From: Planoprotostelium fungivorum
Taxonomy: Eukaryota; Evosea; Variosea; Cavosteliida; Cavosteliaceae
Direction: 5' to 3'
Assembly: GCA_003024175.1 (NCBI GenBank)
Contig: MDYQ01000441.1
Coordinates: forward strand, 1-64,000
Length of the DNA: 64,000 nt
In this document: positions 53,507 through 64,000 of the stretch, in pieces
How the letters are laid out: each line of letters begins with the position of its first letter
Position numbering within the stretch: the first letter of the stretch is position 1
Made by a program: the position numbers and the translations under genes
Notes under the pieces: model-generated
What the model was told of the DNA's origin: nothing
The model's input: the letters and a program-made list of their open reading frames with translations, nothing else
The model's database searches: none

Positions 53507-53806
53507 ATGACACAGACTAGTCCGGGTGAAGATCTACACGATGAATCATCTGCCTCCCCATCAGATCTTCAGTCTATACCTCTTTCGTCCTTCATCATCC
53601 GCCCGCGAGAAGTAGTCTCCCGCTGCACCAGCCACGTGGTTACACTCGATCGTAGACAGAAATTACGACGAGTGCGAGGACAAACCTTTCAGCTCCCACC
53701 GCATACAACCAAAATTGTCACCGACAGGATTCCATCACTCGTAGATCAAACTGAGCAAGAGTTGATCATCGGTGGTGACCACGTTCTCTTGAATTTTATT
53801 TTATGA
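53507..53806 (+). CDS. Small uncharacterised protein, convergent with the peroxidase
   Basis: Single open frame of 99 codons, MTQTSPGEDLHDESSASP onward, rich in Ser, Thr and Arg, with no domain. Its stop overlaps the stop region of the minus-strand peroxidase by about six bases. Upstream (about 53390) there is a GTATATAAAT box at a distance suitable for a promoter, which supports expression. Confidence 0.45.
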   Translation: MTQTSPGEDLHDESSASPSDLQSIPLSSFIIRPREVVSRCTSHVVTLDRRQKLRRVRGQTFQLPPHTTKIVTDRIPSLVDQTEQELIIGGDHVLLNFIL

Positions 53807-54786
53807 ACGGCGGAGAACATTCGTGGTGGGTTCGTCCATCTCCCACGCGCTGAACCGAACGATCGTCTGTTTCGCGAGAACATCTACGGCTAAGATGGTG
53901 CCTTCATGTGGCTTCCATCCATCGGGCAATCTCTCATGTCGGAAGATGGACTTGACCAATGAGATGTCTACACCCTTCTCCCAATCTCCAAAGACAAGTT
54001 GGAAGAGAGCTGTCTCTCCCGCGGCTGCCCATCTCTGCTTTGCATTCCATGTGAAATGAGGATTTCGATTAAAAGAATCTTGTCTGCGAAACTGCACGTC
54101 TGCATCAGGTGGACGTGATGTTGAGATGTGATGATGGAAGATGGATGCTTCGACTCACGTAGCGAGCGATGGTCATGCGTCTCCAAGTGAGGTATTCGAG
54201 GTTGTTGGCGTAGAAGAGAAGCTTGTCGAATAGCGTCTCGTTGAAGGCGTTAGAATCTCCCAGAGAATAATCACTGCGAGTCAAAGAGGCATCATGCTCG
54301 ATCCTGAAATGGTTCGATTTTGAGGATGGAGTCTATCGATGAATCGCTTACACATTGTGTTGTTGTAAGTCCAACAGAGAAATGGACTCTTTGTAGCCAT
54401 ACATCTCGAAGGCTGCATTGGCCAGGAGAAAACCCACATCTCTTCCTGTGGTGGACGTCAACACGAAAAAACGTGACTGACTCGATCCACTTACCAACGT
54501 TGAAACCGTTGAACAGTGCATAGATGAGGTCACTCTTTGTGATGTTCTTTCCATCTCTCGGCAGATATCCATGGTTGGCCAGAATGTTTAGAGCTGCATT
54601 GATGTCAACGCCATCAATTGATCACATTCTGTGCGACATATCACCTGGGCAAGGAGAGCGGTAAGCACCGTCTGCAGGTGGCTGGAATGCGTGATCATCG
54701 TCGATCAACAGACGACCAGCAGGACCACGAGGATAAGCAGAGGCTGCTACAAAGATGGCAACGAGAACAAAGACGGTTGCTCTCAT
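53801..54786 (-). CDS. Secreted heme-thiolate peroxidase (chloroperoxidase/peroxygenase family)
   Basis: Begins with a signal peptide (MRATVFVLVAIFVAASA). The family marks are present: FQPPADGAYRSPCPALNILANHGYLPRDGK, given in parts, includes the PCP motif whose Cys is the fifth ligand of heme; IEHDASLTRSD supplies the EHD motif that binds magnesium and holds the distal Glu/His region. Later segments (YLTWRRMTIARYVS, NPHFTWNAKQRWAAAGE) fit the C-terminal helices. The family oxidises or halogenates organic substrates with hydrogen peroxide outside the cell and is best known from fungi and oomycetes. Five or six exons; the intron after PCP was placed to give CPALN. The stop runs straight into AATAAA. 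Confidence 0.87.
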
Positions 54787-55009
54787 GATGTTAAGCCTGT
54801 GTGACGGAAGAATATACTGCGAGCACGGTCCAATAAACTCTCGAAATTTTCTGTGGAACAGTTCTGATCACCACTCGAGAAGTCATCGCTAGCTGGATCA
54901 GGAAGCGATGATCTGTGAGTCTAGAGCACTATATCTAAGTACGATCATTACAGGAGAGTCGAAGTATATCGTAACAAAGACAACGATTGTAGCGATGGAA
55001 GAGATCTTT
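54787..55009. other. Short gap upstream of the peroxidase
   Basis: The peroxidase promoter is expected here; no clear TATA box or other element could be named. Confidence 0.3.
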
Positions 55010-55654
55010 CTATTCAAGTTTCGCTCGTAGTGGGCCTCTTTTTGTACGTGGGACGTAAGAAGGGAAGTTTTTGGGCTTGGCAGCGGCTCGTATCACTGTG
55101 GACACTGATCGCTTCTGTTGATTATCCAAGAAAAAGACCTCTACGAAGATCTCCAAGAAGAGAGGTTGATTCAATTGCGTGCATCCCGCCCGGAAGTATC
55201 GATACTTTGGCATCTTGCCCTTGATGGTGAGAGATCCATCTTGTAGTTGAACAGAGTAATGGAGGGTGTAATCCCTATCGTTGGCTCGCAGGGTGAACTT
55301 GAGTTGGGTTGCCTGATTTCGGAATGTGATGCGATCTGCTGAGCCGAGGGCGAAGGTGATCGTCTTTCCTCTTGTCATGTTCCGCAAGCATCTATCCCAA
55401 CATTGATCCTGCTGTAAATCCGTTCTCAAATCGTTGGAGGAGCTGGGAGCGAATTCGGTGCGGTTCTGGTCAGTGAATTGAAGATCGAACGGGTCAGCTG
55501 GATAGATGTTCATGGCTGTTGTTTGTCGACTGAGGAATGAAGGTGTGGGACATGATTGTGTGCTGCACAGGTTGGATTGGACTTTGGGCCAGCTCGTTGG
55601 GCGAGATTCAACTTGAAGTATGAAAATGAAACGGTAGGTTGTAGGCGATCTCAC
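55010..55654 (-). CDS. Unknown protein, possibly beta-rich
   Basis: An open frame of 214 codons. The first ATG in it is at 55513 (MNIYPADPFDLQFTDQN), giving 167 residues; a spliced upstream exon from an ATG at 55694 would add a segment with two Cys (SNLCSTQSCPTPS). The middle alternates hydrophobic and polar residues (KTITFALGSADRITF, YTLHYSVQLQDGSLTI), which suggests a beta sandwich, and the tail is strongly basic (PRTKRGPLRAKLE). No family recognised. Confidence 0.5.
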   Translation of the reverse strand: MRSPTTYRFIFILQVESRPTSWPKVQSNLCSTQSCPTPSFLSRQTTAMNIYPADPFDLQFTDQNRTEFAPSSSNDLRTDLQQDQCWDRCLRNMTRGKTITFALGSADRITFRNQATQLKFTLRANDRDYTLHYSVQLQDGSLTIKGKMPKYRYFRAGCTQLNQPLFLEIFVEVFFLDNQQKRSVSTVIRAAAKPKNFPSYVPRTKRGPLRAKLE

Positions 55655-55975
55655 ACGATGTCATTTGTCGAGACGTACGTCCAATGCACTCCATTCTATC
55701 ACTATATAGAGGATAAAGATACAATTGGTGATCGCGATTGAAGTCATACAGAAGCAAATTACATCTGGTGAGATGATTTCGATAAACGATAAAACAACCG
55801 CATTAGAAGGGGTGAGAGCGAGCAGTAGAAAGAATCTCTGAGAAACTGATTTCCACTGTGTGACCCGCGAGTTTGATCATCCTTGGGGTGAAAACACAAT
55901 AAAATACCCGCCCACCCACAAAGACAACAGTCACGATCACCGTTCCCTCTATACACAATTTTATTCTATGATGTT

Positions 55976-56247
55976 TCACATTCTTGTTTCCTCGACTTCT
56001 GAGATGCTGCAGAGTAAATCTCTGTCTTTCCTTCTCTTCCCCCCGTCTGCTTCTTCTTCTCGGAATGTGATCACCACATCATACACGTGATCTCTCATGA
56101 ACGGGTCAGCCAACGGCAGACGACGAGTGTCTATGGTCTTGAACAGATTCCTATGTCGGATCATCCAAGAAGGTCTCTCGGTCTCCTCCCTAGTTCTGTG
56201 ACAGATCAGCTCTCGACATATTGATCGTCACACCTCTTCAAAGACAT
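55976..56247 (-). CDS. Possible small gene of unknown function
   Basis: An ATG at 56247 gives MSLKR, then a 37-base intron (gtgtgac...cacag) leads to a clean frame TREETERPSWMIRHRNLF and KTIDTRRLPLADPFMRDH, ending SISEVEETRM. About 76 residues, very rich in charged residues. The upstream region 56248-56615 has open frames that do not join well, so it may be the last part of a longer gene. Confidence 0.35.
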
Positions 56248-56615
56248 GCTGACTCTGATGAGATGCTGTAGTTGTGTGAGCGCGCACGTCCGCATCGATT
56301 ACGTCTTTCTTCAGAAAGGATCATTGCTGTACTTTTCCCACTGGAACACTCGTTCATCGAAATATGCTCGTCCGTCAGCGATGTATCGTCCCAGCCTATA
56401 TCACAGAGCATCTCATATATCGAATTCGTCTGCAACATCGCTCGCGACTTTAACTTTGATGAAGGCGTCGCCAAGCACGCTGTAAATGATAGAAATTCGT
56501 GATATTGTTAAAATATCGCTTTACAACAGAAGCCGGCGTCGCATGAACATCATCGCCCGCCACCAATTCGAGTGCCTCTAAACGTTTCAGATTCATATGC
56601 TTTCACACAGACAGG

Positions 56616-59095
56616 ATGTTTTCTGGTGAACAGAGGCTGCGTTCAGCTTCACAAGTGTGGGACCAACCTACGGATGTATTGGATGAATGGGACGAATCGC
56701 AGTATATCGACCTTAATATCGTGAGCTGTTCACTTTTTCCACCTGTCTGAAGACATCTGATAATCATTAGTTCGTCAGTGGGTCTAGAGAGTGTAAGAAA
56801 TACGCTTTCATTTCTTATTTCATGAGCGAAGGCTGTCTGCTAGATTATATAGAAAGTAAGATTTGATATCATCGCATTAGTCGCACCCGCCTTCGTTTAC
56901 TGACGCATTATAGACACCGGAAATTCGGGCCGAGGTGTCGCTGTCGATGGTACGAATTACATCGTACAGATGAGTACAGACAGTGGTGTAGAAGATTGCT
57001 GGGGCCAATGCGATCACGTAAGGAATTAATAACTAATCTGCTCCCTTACATCTAGAAGGAGATCAGACGGAGTCACGCCTTCATCTTTCTCTACCGATTA
57101 GATCAACCGGAAACTCTCTCTCAACTGAGAAATACCAGAGATCGCATCTTGGAACACCGTCGGCAGACGGAATCCATTCCCTTTCTATTCATCGCTCAAC
57201 ACCCCACAGACAATGCTCAGGTCCACATCTCGAATGTCTCATCATCTGAACGTCATCCAGGCCCTGAATCTCAACACAATGCTGGATCGCATCAGTGAAG
57301 CGGAGGCCGAGGCGAGAACATTAGGTTGTTCATTCGCCGTGTATCGCCCAGGATCTCGTGAGATCGATGAGATCATCGTAAATTTTGTGCATTCTATTGC
57401 GTCGAATCAGATTGGCTTGGGTGGGTGTCTCCATTTTATGTCTCGACACTGAGATGAGAGAACAGGTCACGCAGACATGGGTTTGAACTGTTTGGAAATC
57501 GTGAGCCCGAATATTCATCTCATCACCTCCCGCTCACCATCTCAACAGTTGATGGTTGGTGCCAGTATGACGGGAAAGAGCTCGTTCGTTCAAAAGTTAA
57601 CCACGGGAAAGATCGATCTACATTACACGCCGACGTTAGGTGGTCATCATCATCTTCGTGATCATCATCGTCTCACGCGACCCATCAGATACGAAGATCG
57701 TGAAACACCGAGTCGTCCACCAGGGCAGACAGTATTACATCAATTTCACAGACACTCCCAGTGTATCCAACAGTTCGGGGCCGCGATTAGAATCTCTCTT
57801 GTCCCTGAACGGCTGCATCGTCCTCTTTAGCGTCCATTCGATGCAGTCTCTCATCGAAGCGGAAGATCAATCGAGGAAGATCGTAGAGAGAGGCGCGGGC
57901 AAGTTACCCACACTACTGCTGGCAACCCACACGGACTCACCTTTCAGCCGACAAGTGTCGACGCAGGAAGGAGAGTCGCTGGCTAGACGCTACGGTTGGC
58001 TCTACGCAGAAGTCTCGCTGCTGAATTGTGCCGTGGATGTCTTACTTCATCCACTCCTTCACAGTATCTCCGGTCAACACGAGGCCATAGCTCATCGTGA
58101 GCAATTCGAATCGTTCGAATTCTGACGGTGCATCAGTGCAGCAGACGGAGATGACTGGGAGATTAGTTTGGAGCACGGCGGGGAAGTTCCAACAGTGGAA
58201 ACCCTTCACATATCATTTTAAGGATGGAAATATGTGGCCCGACGACCCAAAAGATCCAAAGTCATACAAAGGAAAGGTAAGAACGATGCTGTCGATCGTG
58301 AGATCGCGATCACGCATGACACGATGATGTGTATGGTCTTCTCACACTTTCTAAGAGGAGTGTTACTGTGGAAGACATGGCTTCCATCGACTCTGGAGGC
58401 CTGCGAAATAGTGACGGAAAGTCAAAGGAGGCGATGTATTCTTTCTCGATCACGACGACGGCTGGAAAACAGCATCTTTTTGGAGCGAACACGGAAGCAG
58501 AGCGAGATCAATGGTTGGTCGTATTACGAGGAGCGAAACTGATGGATGATTATACCACACAGATGATGGATGAGGTGTGTCATCGATTTTACCTGTGACG
58601 CTGATGATGCGATCAGGTCGTGGAGGATATGTTGGCTGAGCTGGTGTTGCCTTATTGTACAGGTGCTGATACTCTCACACGAAAGCTTCAGGGCTCACAT
58701 AACGTTCGACGAACGTTTCTAGTCAAGAGAGTGAGTGAAACTTGTTCTACACATCGTGACGCCTTTAGAATTCTCTCAAAGACATCAACCTGCAGGCATC
58801 TGCATATAGTGCGCACACTAGTAGTCCAGAACCGAGTCCAAAGGCCAGCCGTAAATCGATCATACCTGGTGGTCTCAGCGATAAGACTGGCACGCTCAAA
58901 AAGGTACTCCATCATCATCATCATCATCGAACCATCTTGCGATCGAACATCATCAACATCGGACATCATCTGATGATGATCTCACAGAGAGATTCGAAGC
59001 GGAATTTGAGAGACTCTTTCAATTTGGGAACCTTGAACAAGAGACCGGAAGGCCTGCGGCTGAGCTCGAACGAAAGCATTTTCGGAGAGAAGTAA
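56616..59095 (+). CDS. Degenerate Ras-like GTPase tandem with PH domain
   Basis: About a dozen exons. The first part (residues about 35-200) has the order of a small GTPase without its nucleotide motifs (HAFIFLYRLDQPETLSQL, IPFLFIAQHPTDN). The second has a near-normal P-loop (VGASMTGKSSFVQKL), a switch-II-like FTDTPSVSN in place of DTxG, and LLLATHTDS in place of NKxD, so GTP binding is doubtful. After an intron at about 58094 comes a PH domain (GRLVWSTAGKFQQWKPFTY, MYSFSITTTAGKQHLF, AERDQWLVVLRGA), then a Ser/Lys-rich tail ending NESIFGEK. Joining of the GTPase and PH parts rests on one acceptor (gcatcag) that keeps frame; two adjacent genes remain possible. Confidence 0.72.
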
Positions 59096-59114
59096 AACGT
59101 GTGTCCACAACTCT

Positions 59115-62100
59115 TTATCCTTCGTCCCCTGATCCTTTTTCTTCCTCCCTCGGCGGCGGCCCCACACTCATCTTTCCATCACTCATCATCTCATCGTTTG
59201 TCTCTTCTTCTCTCCTCTCTTCTTCACTGCACTCGGACGTAGTGATGTCGGTCAGTGGCTGCTGCTCGCTCTCGCTGAAAGAAGGTGTGAAGCCGAAACC
59301 TGTTACGATTGGTGAAATCATCGTTAAATCGATGTAGACGTCGATCAACTCTGTCATCGAATGGATGTGACATCGATTTGATGTGACATCGACTTGATGT
59401 GATATCGATTTGATGTGATTCTCACCTTGAAAGTAAGGATGATGGAGGGCCTCGACTGCACTGATTCTCTGGTGACTCGGAAATTTCAATAAAATGTACA
59501 ACAAATCGATGGCCACTCCCGTCGCTCGGCTCGCCAGCTGCCGCCAGATTGAGTCGTTTGAATTTCGAATGTAACGGTCACCTTCCGCAGCGCCTTCTTC
59601 GGCTCCCGTCGTTTCACGGAGACTCGACCGAGTTTTCTCAAGAGTTCCACGCCTGAATCATCCATCCTGCAGTCCTCAGCCATCTTCTCTAATTCTTCCG
59701 AGCTGGGTTTGCCAACGATCTTGATCATAGAAGTGAGTGTTTCGAGTGCGTCTGTTCCGTGGAATAATTTCGTCTGTGTGATGTCATCGTCATCATCATG
59801 AACGGTGATGATGGACGATGATGAATTCGAGATGGTGTCGTGGAGGTGCGTGAGGTCATCGATGATGTACGCTTGATGGTCTCATCACGATGCATCATCG
59901 GATGATGTGTTGTCAAACTCACCGCTCGTTCTTCAGGTGTCTGTAACAGTTGAAGTAAGACGCACCCGAGGGACCAGATGTCACTGCTTCCCTTCACGGC
60001 CCGACAGAAGAGTTCGGGGGCGGCAAACGTCGTCCCTTCTTCCATGGGTTCGTCTTCGATCGCACCGTTCAGAGTTCTCATGACTCCTGTTTCTGACCGT
60101 CAACATCATCATGATGGATGATCGATCGTGATGATGAATGATTATGATGACGAATGATCGATCTATCGATCATCATGTTGATCAATCACATCACGATCGC
60201 AATCATGTGTGCGATGATCACGTGAACTCGATACGATCGATCATGACATCATGTGATCACACTCACGACACACGATCATCATGATGCACTCACCGATGTT
60301 CATCAGACGTGGTCGTTCGATCTCGTCCATGAGAATGTTCTGAGGCCGTAGATCTCTCACTACAACGCGATTGCTGTGCAAGTAGGCGAGAGATTGAAAC
60401 AACTGCAATGGTGAGCCTCTCCTCTTTGTCTTCACGCGTGATTTCTCACCGTAAATACGATGAGAGCAGCTTGGTGTGGGTGAACCATTTGGTTCGGCTG
60501 TTTTTCGATGAAATCTCGCAGGTTCTCCCTCACAAGCTTCATCACGACAAAATTGGTGCCCTCTGCCTTGCACACGTCTACTTTGTTCAGAGAATGAAAT
60601 AAAATGAAATAAAACGAAAAGCGTTCTAAAGAGGAGGAGGTAGAAAAGATGAAGAGGGGAAGATTTTTGTTTTGTGAGAAAACAAATAAAAATGGAAATA
60701 AAATTGTGATGCCATTTCTTGATTCGGTTCAATCGAGATGAGAGATAAATTCTGATCATCACATCGAGATCGATCATGACATGATGAACCAAATCGACGA
60801 TTTGAATCTCACCGATGATGGGAACGAGCGTCTCGTGGGAGAGAGAAGTATTCAACGAGATTTCAGCTGGAAGTGCCTTCATCGCCACCGGTTCCAGGGA
60901 ATTGAGGTCGATTCCGCGGAAAACGCTCGATGCGAAATCGGACACCAAATCACCTGAACGGCAGTGAGCAAAAACATTAAAATCGAATAAAATCGTCCGA
61001 ATGAAAACACGTAACCCACCGATTTGATATCTCGAGTTGATTGTGGGGAAGGATTGGACCATAAATTTTCGCAGAGAAGAAGATACATCTTTTTCCATCT
61101 GTTTCCGCAGCTGATGGTACCTCTTTCTCAAGGCGTGGATCTGTGTGGAAGCCTGCCTTCGCATGACTGGAATCTGCGACAGGAAGGCGCGACGTTTGTC
61201 TTCGGCTCTGGCCTGGATGGATGTGAGGTAGGAGGCAGGGTTCGCTCACCTCAAAATCGAGTATCTCTTGTTCGTGTTTCCTCCTCAATTCTTGTCTCTT
61301 CTTCTCTATTTTTTCTTCCATGAGCGCCTGTGGAGGGTGAGACATCGATTCATATAGAATGTAGCGTATATTAATATGATGACATTGACGTGATGATATA
61401 ATTTCACGATGATTTCGCGAGAGTGTGTCACATTCAATGGATGTAACGAGGAGATGAATGAGGTTACCTGCTCGGCCGCTGGATTGAAGGCAAACTCGTA
61501 ATTCCTCCCTACTTCTTTCTTCTGTTCTTGAAATTGATTTGAAATCTTCTCTAAAGCCTTCTGCAATCCTTCCACGGCAGAAGTAAAACCTGAAATCGTC
61601 ATTTCTTTTTTTCTTCTTTTTCTTCTTTTCTTTTCTTTCTTTTTCTTCTTTTTCTTTTTCTTCTCTTTCTTTCTTTTTCTTCTCTTTCTTTCTTTTTCTT
61701 CTTTTCATATCTCTCTCACCTGATGATAGTGCGTCTTTCCTCTTTCTATTCTCTTGTCCACTACCTTCTAATAATTCTAGATACATTTCCATGACTTTTC
61801 TCTCTTCGTTGATCATGCTCAAAGTGGAGGCTTCCACGTGTTCTAAGAACGAATCAGTTCCCGCCAAATTTCGAATTCCCACCTCGCGTGTTGATCTGTT
61901 CTACGAGTTCGTCTTCGGTCAAATCTTGCCCGAGCGATTGGACTCTCAATTTCTTTGCATTTCTGACAGCTGAAATTCGATTGAGTTTTCCACACGATGA
62001 AAGGTGAAGGGTATCGTTATTCTTAGAACATTGACTATGATGTGTACAGACGATCACATGATCACATGATCACATGATCACATGATCACATGATCACATG

Positions 62101-63716
62101 ATCACATGATCACATGATTCTATTTTCTCACCTTCTTCGTGTGGTGTGTCCGTCACTTTCGACCAGAACCCGATCCTCACGTCAGCTGAAGACGTAACCA
62201 CCGCATCTCTCTCCGAGCTGTTTCTCGTTCAGCGAAATTTCACTCGAATGCAGACCTGTACACCAGCAATTGTACGGCACCCTTGTGTGCTTGTATCTTC
62301 TTCACGATTTCGAGATGACTCTCTTCTTCCTTGTCTGTGCTGTTGATCTGGGGGGAGGTCAGGGGTGAAATTTCGCGGAAATTTCGTCACTTTGGAGATG
62401 CAGAAGGAGCCGTCGTTCTGAGCTATGAATAGAATGTCTCGGAGTGGGTCGTAGTGAATGCACTGAGAGGATATCGTGTGGATACTGCTCTGGTTCCCTG
62501 TTGACCCTTAGATTCCGTGGATGAAGTGGTTGATGCGGTTGATGTATTGATGATTTGATTCAGCTTGATGTGATTCTCGTGTGAGAGCATTTCGATTTCA
62601 TATTTTTTTGTGATCTGTTTCGATTTTTTTATCTTCTATCATTGATGATTTATCTGATGAGGTTCATCATCTATTGATTCGATTGATTTGATTGATTTGG
62701 TTGATTTGGTTGATTTGATTGATTTGATTGATTTTGATCGTTCGGCTCACCGTTGTCCACGTTCCATATTCGAACCGTATTGTCCAAACTACAACTAACC
62801 AATACGTCTGACACCTGACAATACGCAAGAGAAGAGACTCCCTCCGTGTGCCCGGAGAAATCGCGCAGCTATTTCTCCGTCACGAACGTTTTTGGCGGGA
62901 CGTTTGAAATTCGAAATTTTCACCTTCAGGCTGCCGTCCAGTATGATGCTCTGAATCCTTCCATCTGAATCACCCAGGAAGACGACCCTTCTGACGACAT
63001 CAAAGTCTATACATGTGACTGGTGCTCCCGCCGATAACGATGATACCTACACGTCTCAATCATTCGTGCCACCGGCCTCCCCACCTCCTGTCCACTCTTC
63101 ACGTCGTACTGCCTGACGAAGCCGTCTGTGCTTCCCGCCAAAATGTTCTCGCAATTTTCAGATCGTACGGTGCAGAGACATGTGATGGGCTTTCGCGATG
63201 TAGGACTCAACTCTGGAAAGAGATTGCGACCTCCCACGGCTGGACCGCAGACGTCTCGATCATCTTCCATGGGTGCCTCTTCATGAAAGTTTCGAACGAA
63301 TGTACCCGTCGATGCCTGTGGATGTGTGTGAATGAGAGGGTGAGAATCGATCCTGCGGGAAAAAAATGGTGGCGAGTGAAAATGAGATCACATGTGTGAT
63401 GGGTGAAAAAATGTGCCGATGATATGGGATGGAGATTAGAAGGTGTGATAGATCTCACTTGAAAAACTCGAACGTTTCCATCGTCTCCACCCGTTATAAT
63501 GGTCTGTCCTTCCTCCGTCGATTCCAGCACGAGTCCACAACACTGATTGACATTCTTGAACGGCGACTGATACTGTCCAATCCTGACTCCTCCCTCGTAG
63601 ACATCAAATCCTTTCTTTCCGATGGATATGATACGATTTCCATCGGCTGAACAGTGGATGACAGATACGGGAGGAGTGGATGATTTAAAGAGAGAGCTGG
63701 AGCTTGAATTGCCCAT
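59115..63716 (-). CDS. WD40 - coiled-coil - pseudokinase fusion protein
   Basis: One long gene of about 17 exons. The start MGNSSSSSLFKSS fits an N-myristoylation signal. WD40 repeats follow (TIITGGDDGNVRVFQV, NILAGSTDGFVRQYDV, DVLVSCSLDNTVRIWNV, AVVTSSADVRIGFW). Next is a helical region (FTSAVEGLQKALEKISNQF, EKIEKKRQELRRKHEQE, IHALRKRYHQLRKQMEKD) resembling a BAR-type coiled coil. The kinase domain has VAMKAL (ATP-binding Lys), VVVRDLRPQNIL (HRD changed to VRD, catalytic Asp kept), LMNIG in place of the DFG metal site, AAPELF, SDIWSLGCVLLQL and RISAVEALHHPYFQ. Loss of the DFG Asp suggests a pseudokinase close to the CMGC/MAP-kinase group. The C-terminus is acidic. An open frame without splice break links all parts. 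Confidence 0.85.
61603..61712 (-). repeat. Polypurine/polypyrimidine tract in an intron
   Basis: About 110 bases of almost pure TTCTTT on the plus strand (GAAGAAA on the minus strand) lie inside an intron of the WD40-pseudokinase gene. The minus strand reads through it as poly-Lys/Glu, but splice sites on both sides remove it. Confidence 0.8.
62053..62116. repeat. Perfect tandem repeat, 8 copies of ATCACATG
   Basis: Eight exact copies of the 8-base unit in an intron between the last WD40 exon and the coiled-coil region. The array contains overlapping CATGATC palindromes. No spacers, so it is not a CRISPR array. Confidence 0.95.
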
Positions 63717-64000
63717 GCAAGATCATGTTCTTCTCTTCGTGAGATGAGAGGAGCTGACACTCTTTTTTCTCGTTGTAACGAGACGATGTCACACAACTGC
63801 CACATCTCATGGTGAGAAGACTCACCTGCACGTCTTCAGAAACACAGGAACCGTCGCAGCACAGAAGCAGTCTTTCCTCGACTAATCGCAGCCACCGCGT
63901 CTTCTCCTCACATGATGACAGAAGACATCAGACGATCATGTTCCCTCTATATCTATTCACAATGATTCTTTAATCGTTGATCCTTGCACGTATCCAGTGT
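63717..64000 (-). other. Possible partial exon at the window edge
   Basis: At about 63832-63925 the minus strand has an open stretch (EKTRWLRLVEERLLLCCDGS) ending in a GTGAG donor. It could be a 5' exon of the WD40-pseudokinase gene, which would then start outside the window, or part of a separate gene. No acceptor in frame was found. Confidence 0.3.

Noticed and set aside
61608-61712. Lys/Glu-rich coding extension across the polypurine tract
   Set aside because: Donor and acceptor on each side join two well-matched coiled-coil exons; the tract is intronic.
62053-62116. CRISPR-like array
   Set aside because: The 8-base units are directly adjacent with no spacers, inside a eukaryotic intron.

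Overview
The window is eukaryotic nuclear DNA. Protein-coding genes lie on both strands and are cut by many short introns, mostly about 37-60 bases with GT...AG ends. Gaps between genes are short, and several stop codons overlap or nearly touch an AATAAA signal. The gene content (Ras/Rho regulators, a TBC1D9-like protein, AP-5, TAF4, bifunctional PFKFB) and the repeats built on the core LLLADPRVDPSA fit a free-living amoebozoan, possibly a protosteloid such as Planoprotostelium. That placement is my inference, not a database match.

Layout. 0-7 kb: glutathione S-transferase, a coiled-coil protein of unknown function, and a classical tyrosine phosphatase. 7-12.9 kb: small uncertain genes, an EthD-like protein and IGBP1/TAP42. 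12.9-19.4 kb: a very large CH-IQ-DH-PH-RhoGAP protein. 19.4-21.8 kb: an FKBP25-like prolyl isomerase and a divergently transcribed ZRSR2-like splicing factor. 22.5-28 kb: a membrane His-box hydroxylase, methionine aminopeptidase 2, a secreted protein and a first ankyrin-like gene. 28-34 kb: a TBC1D9-like RabGAP. 34-39 kb: PFKFB and a second ankyrin-like gene. 39-46 kb: TAF4, an isochorismatase-like hydrolase, tRNA-Val(AAC) and a low-complexity protein. 46-51 kb: a BTB/KCTD protein, AP-5 mu and a transposase-like fragment. 51-59 kb: a third ankyrin-like gene, a secreted heme-thiolate peroxidase, small unknown genes and a GTPase-like/PH protein. 59-63.7 kb: a WD40-coiled coil-pseudokinase protein.

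The most striking point is the 19.4-21.8 kb pair. The FKBP25-like gene carries what looks like a canonical U12-type AT-AC intron: ATATCCTTT at the 5' end, a CTTGAC branch site and an AC end. Removing it restores the conserved FKBP reading frame exactly. The gene 104 bases away, head to head, encodes a ZRSR2/Urp-like protein, a family known to act in 3' splice-site recognition of U12-type introns. A second recurring signal is a short palindrome, TCTACAACGTTGTAGA, whole or as half-sites, found in many introns on both strands.

Gene structures were spliced by hand using reading frame, splice sites and family conservation. Exon ends in conserved domains are good; first exons and fast-evolving tails are less certain.
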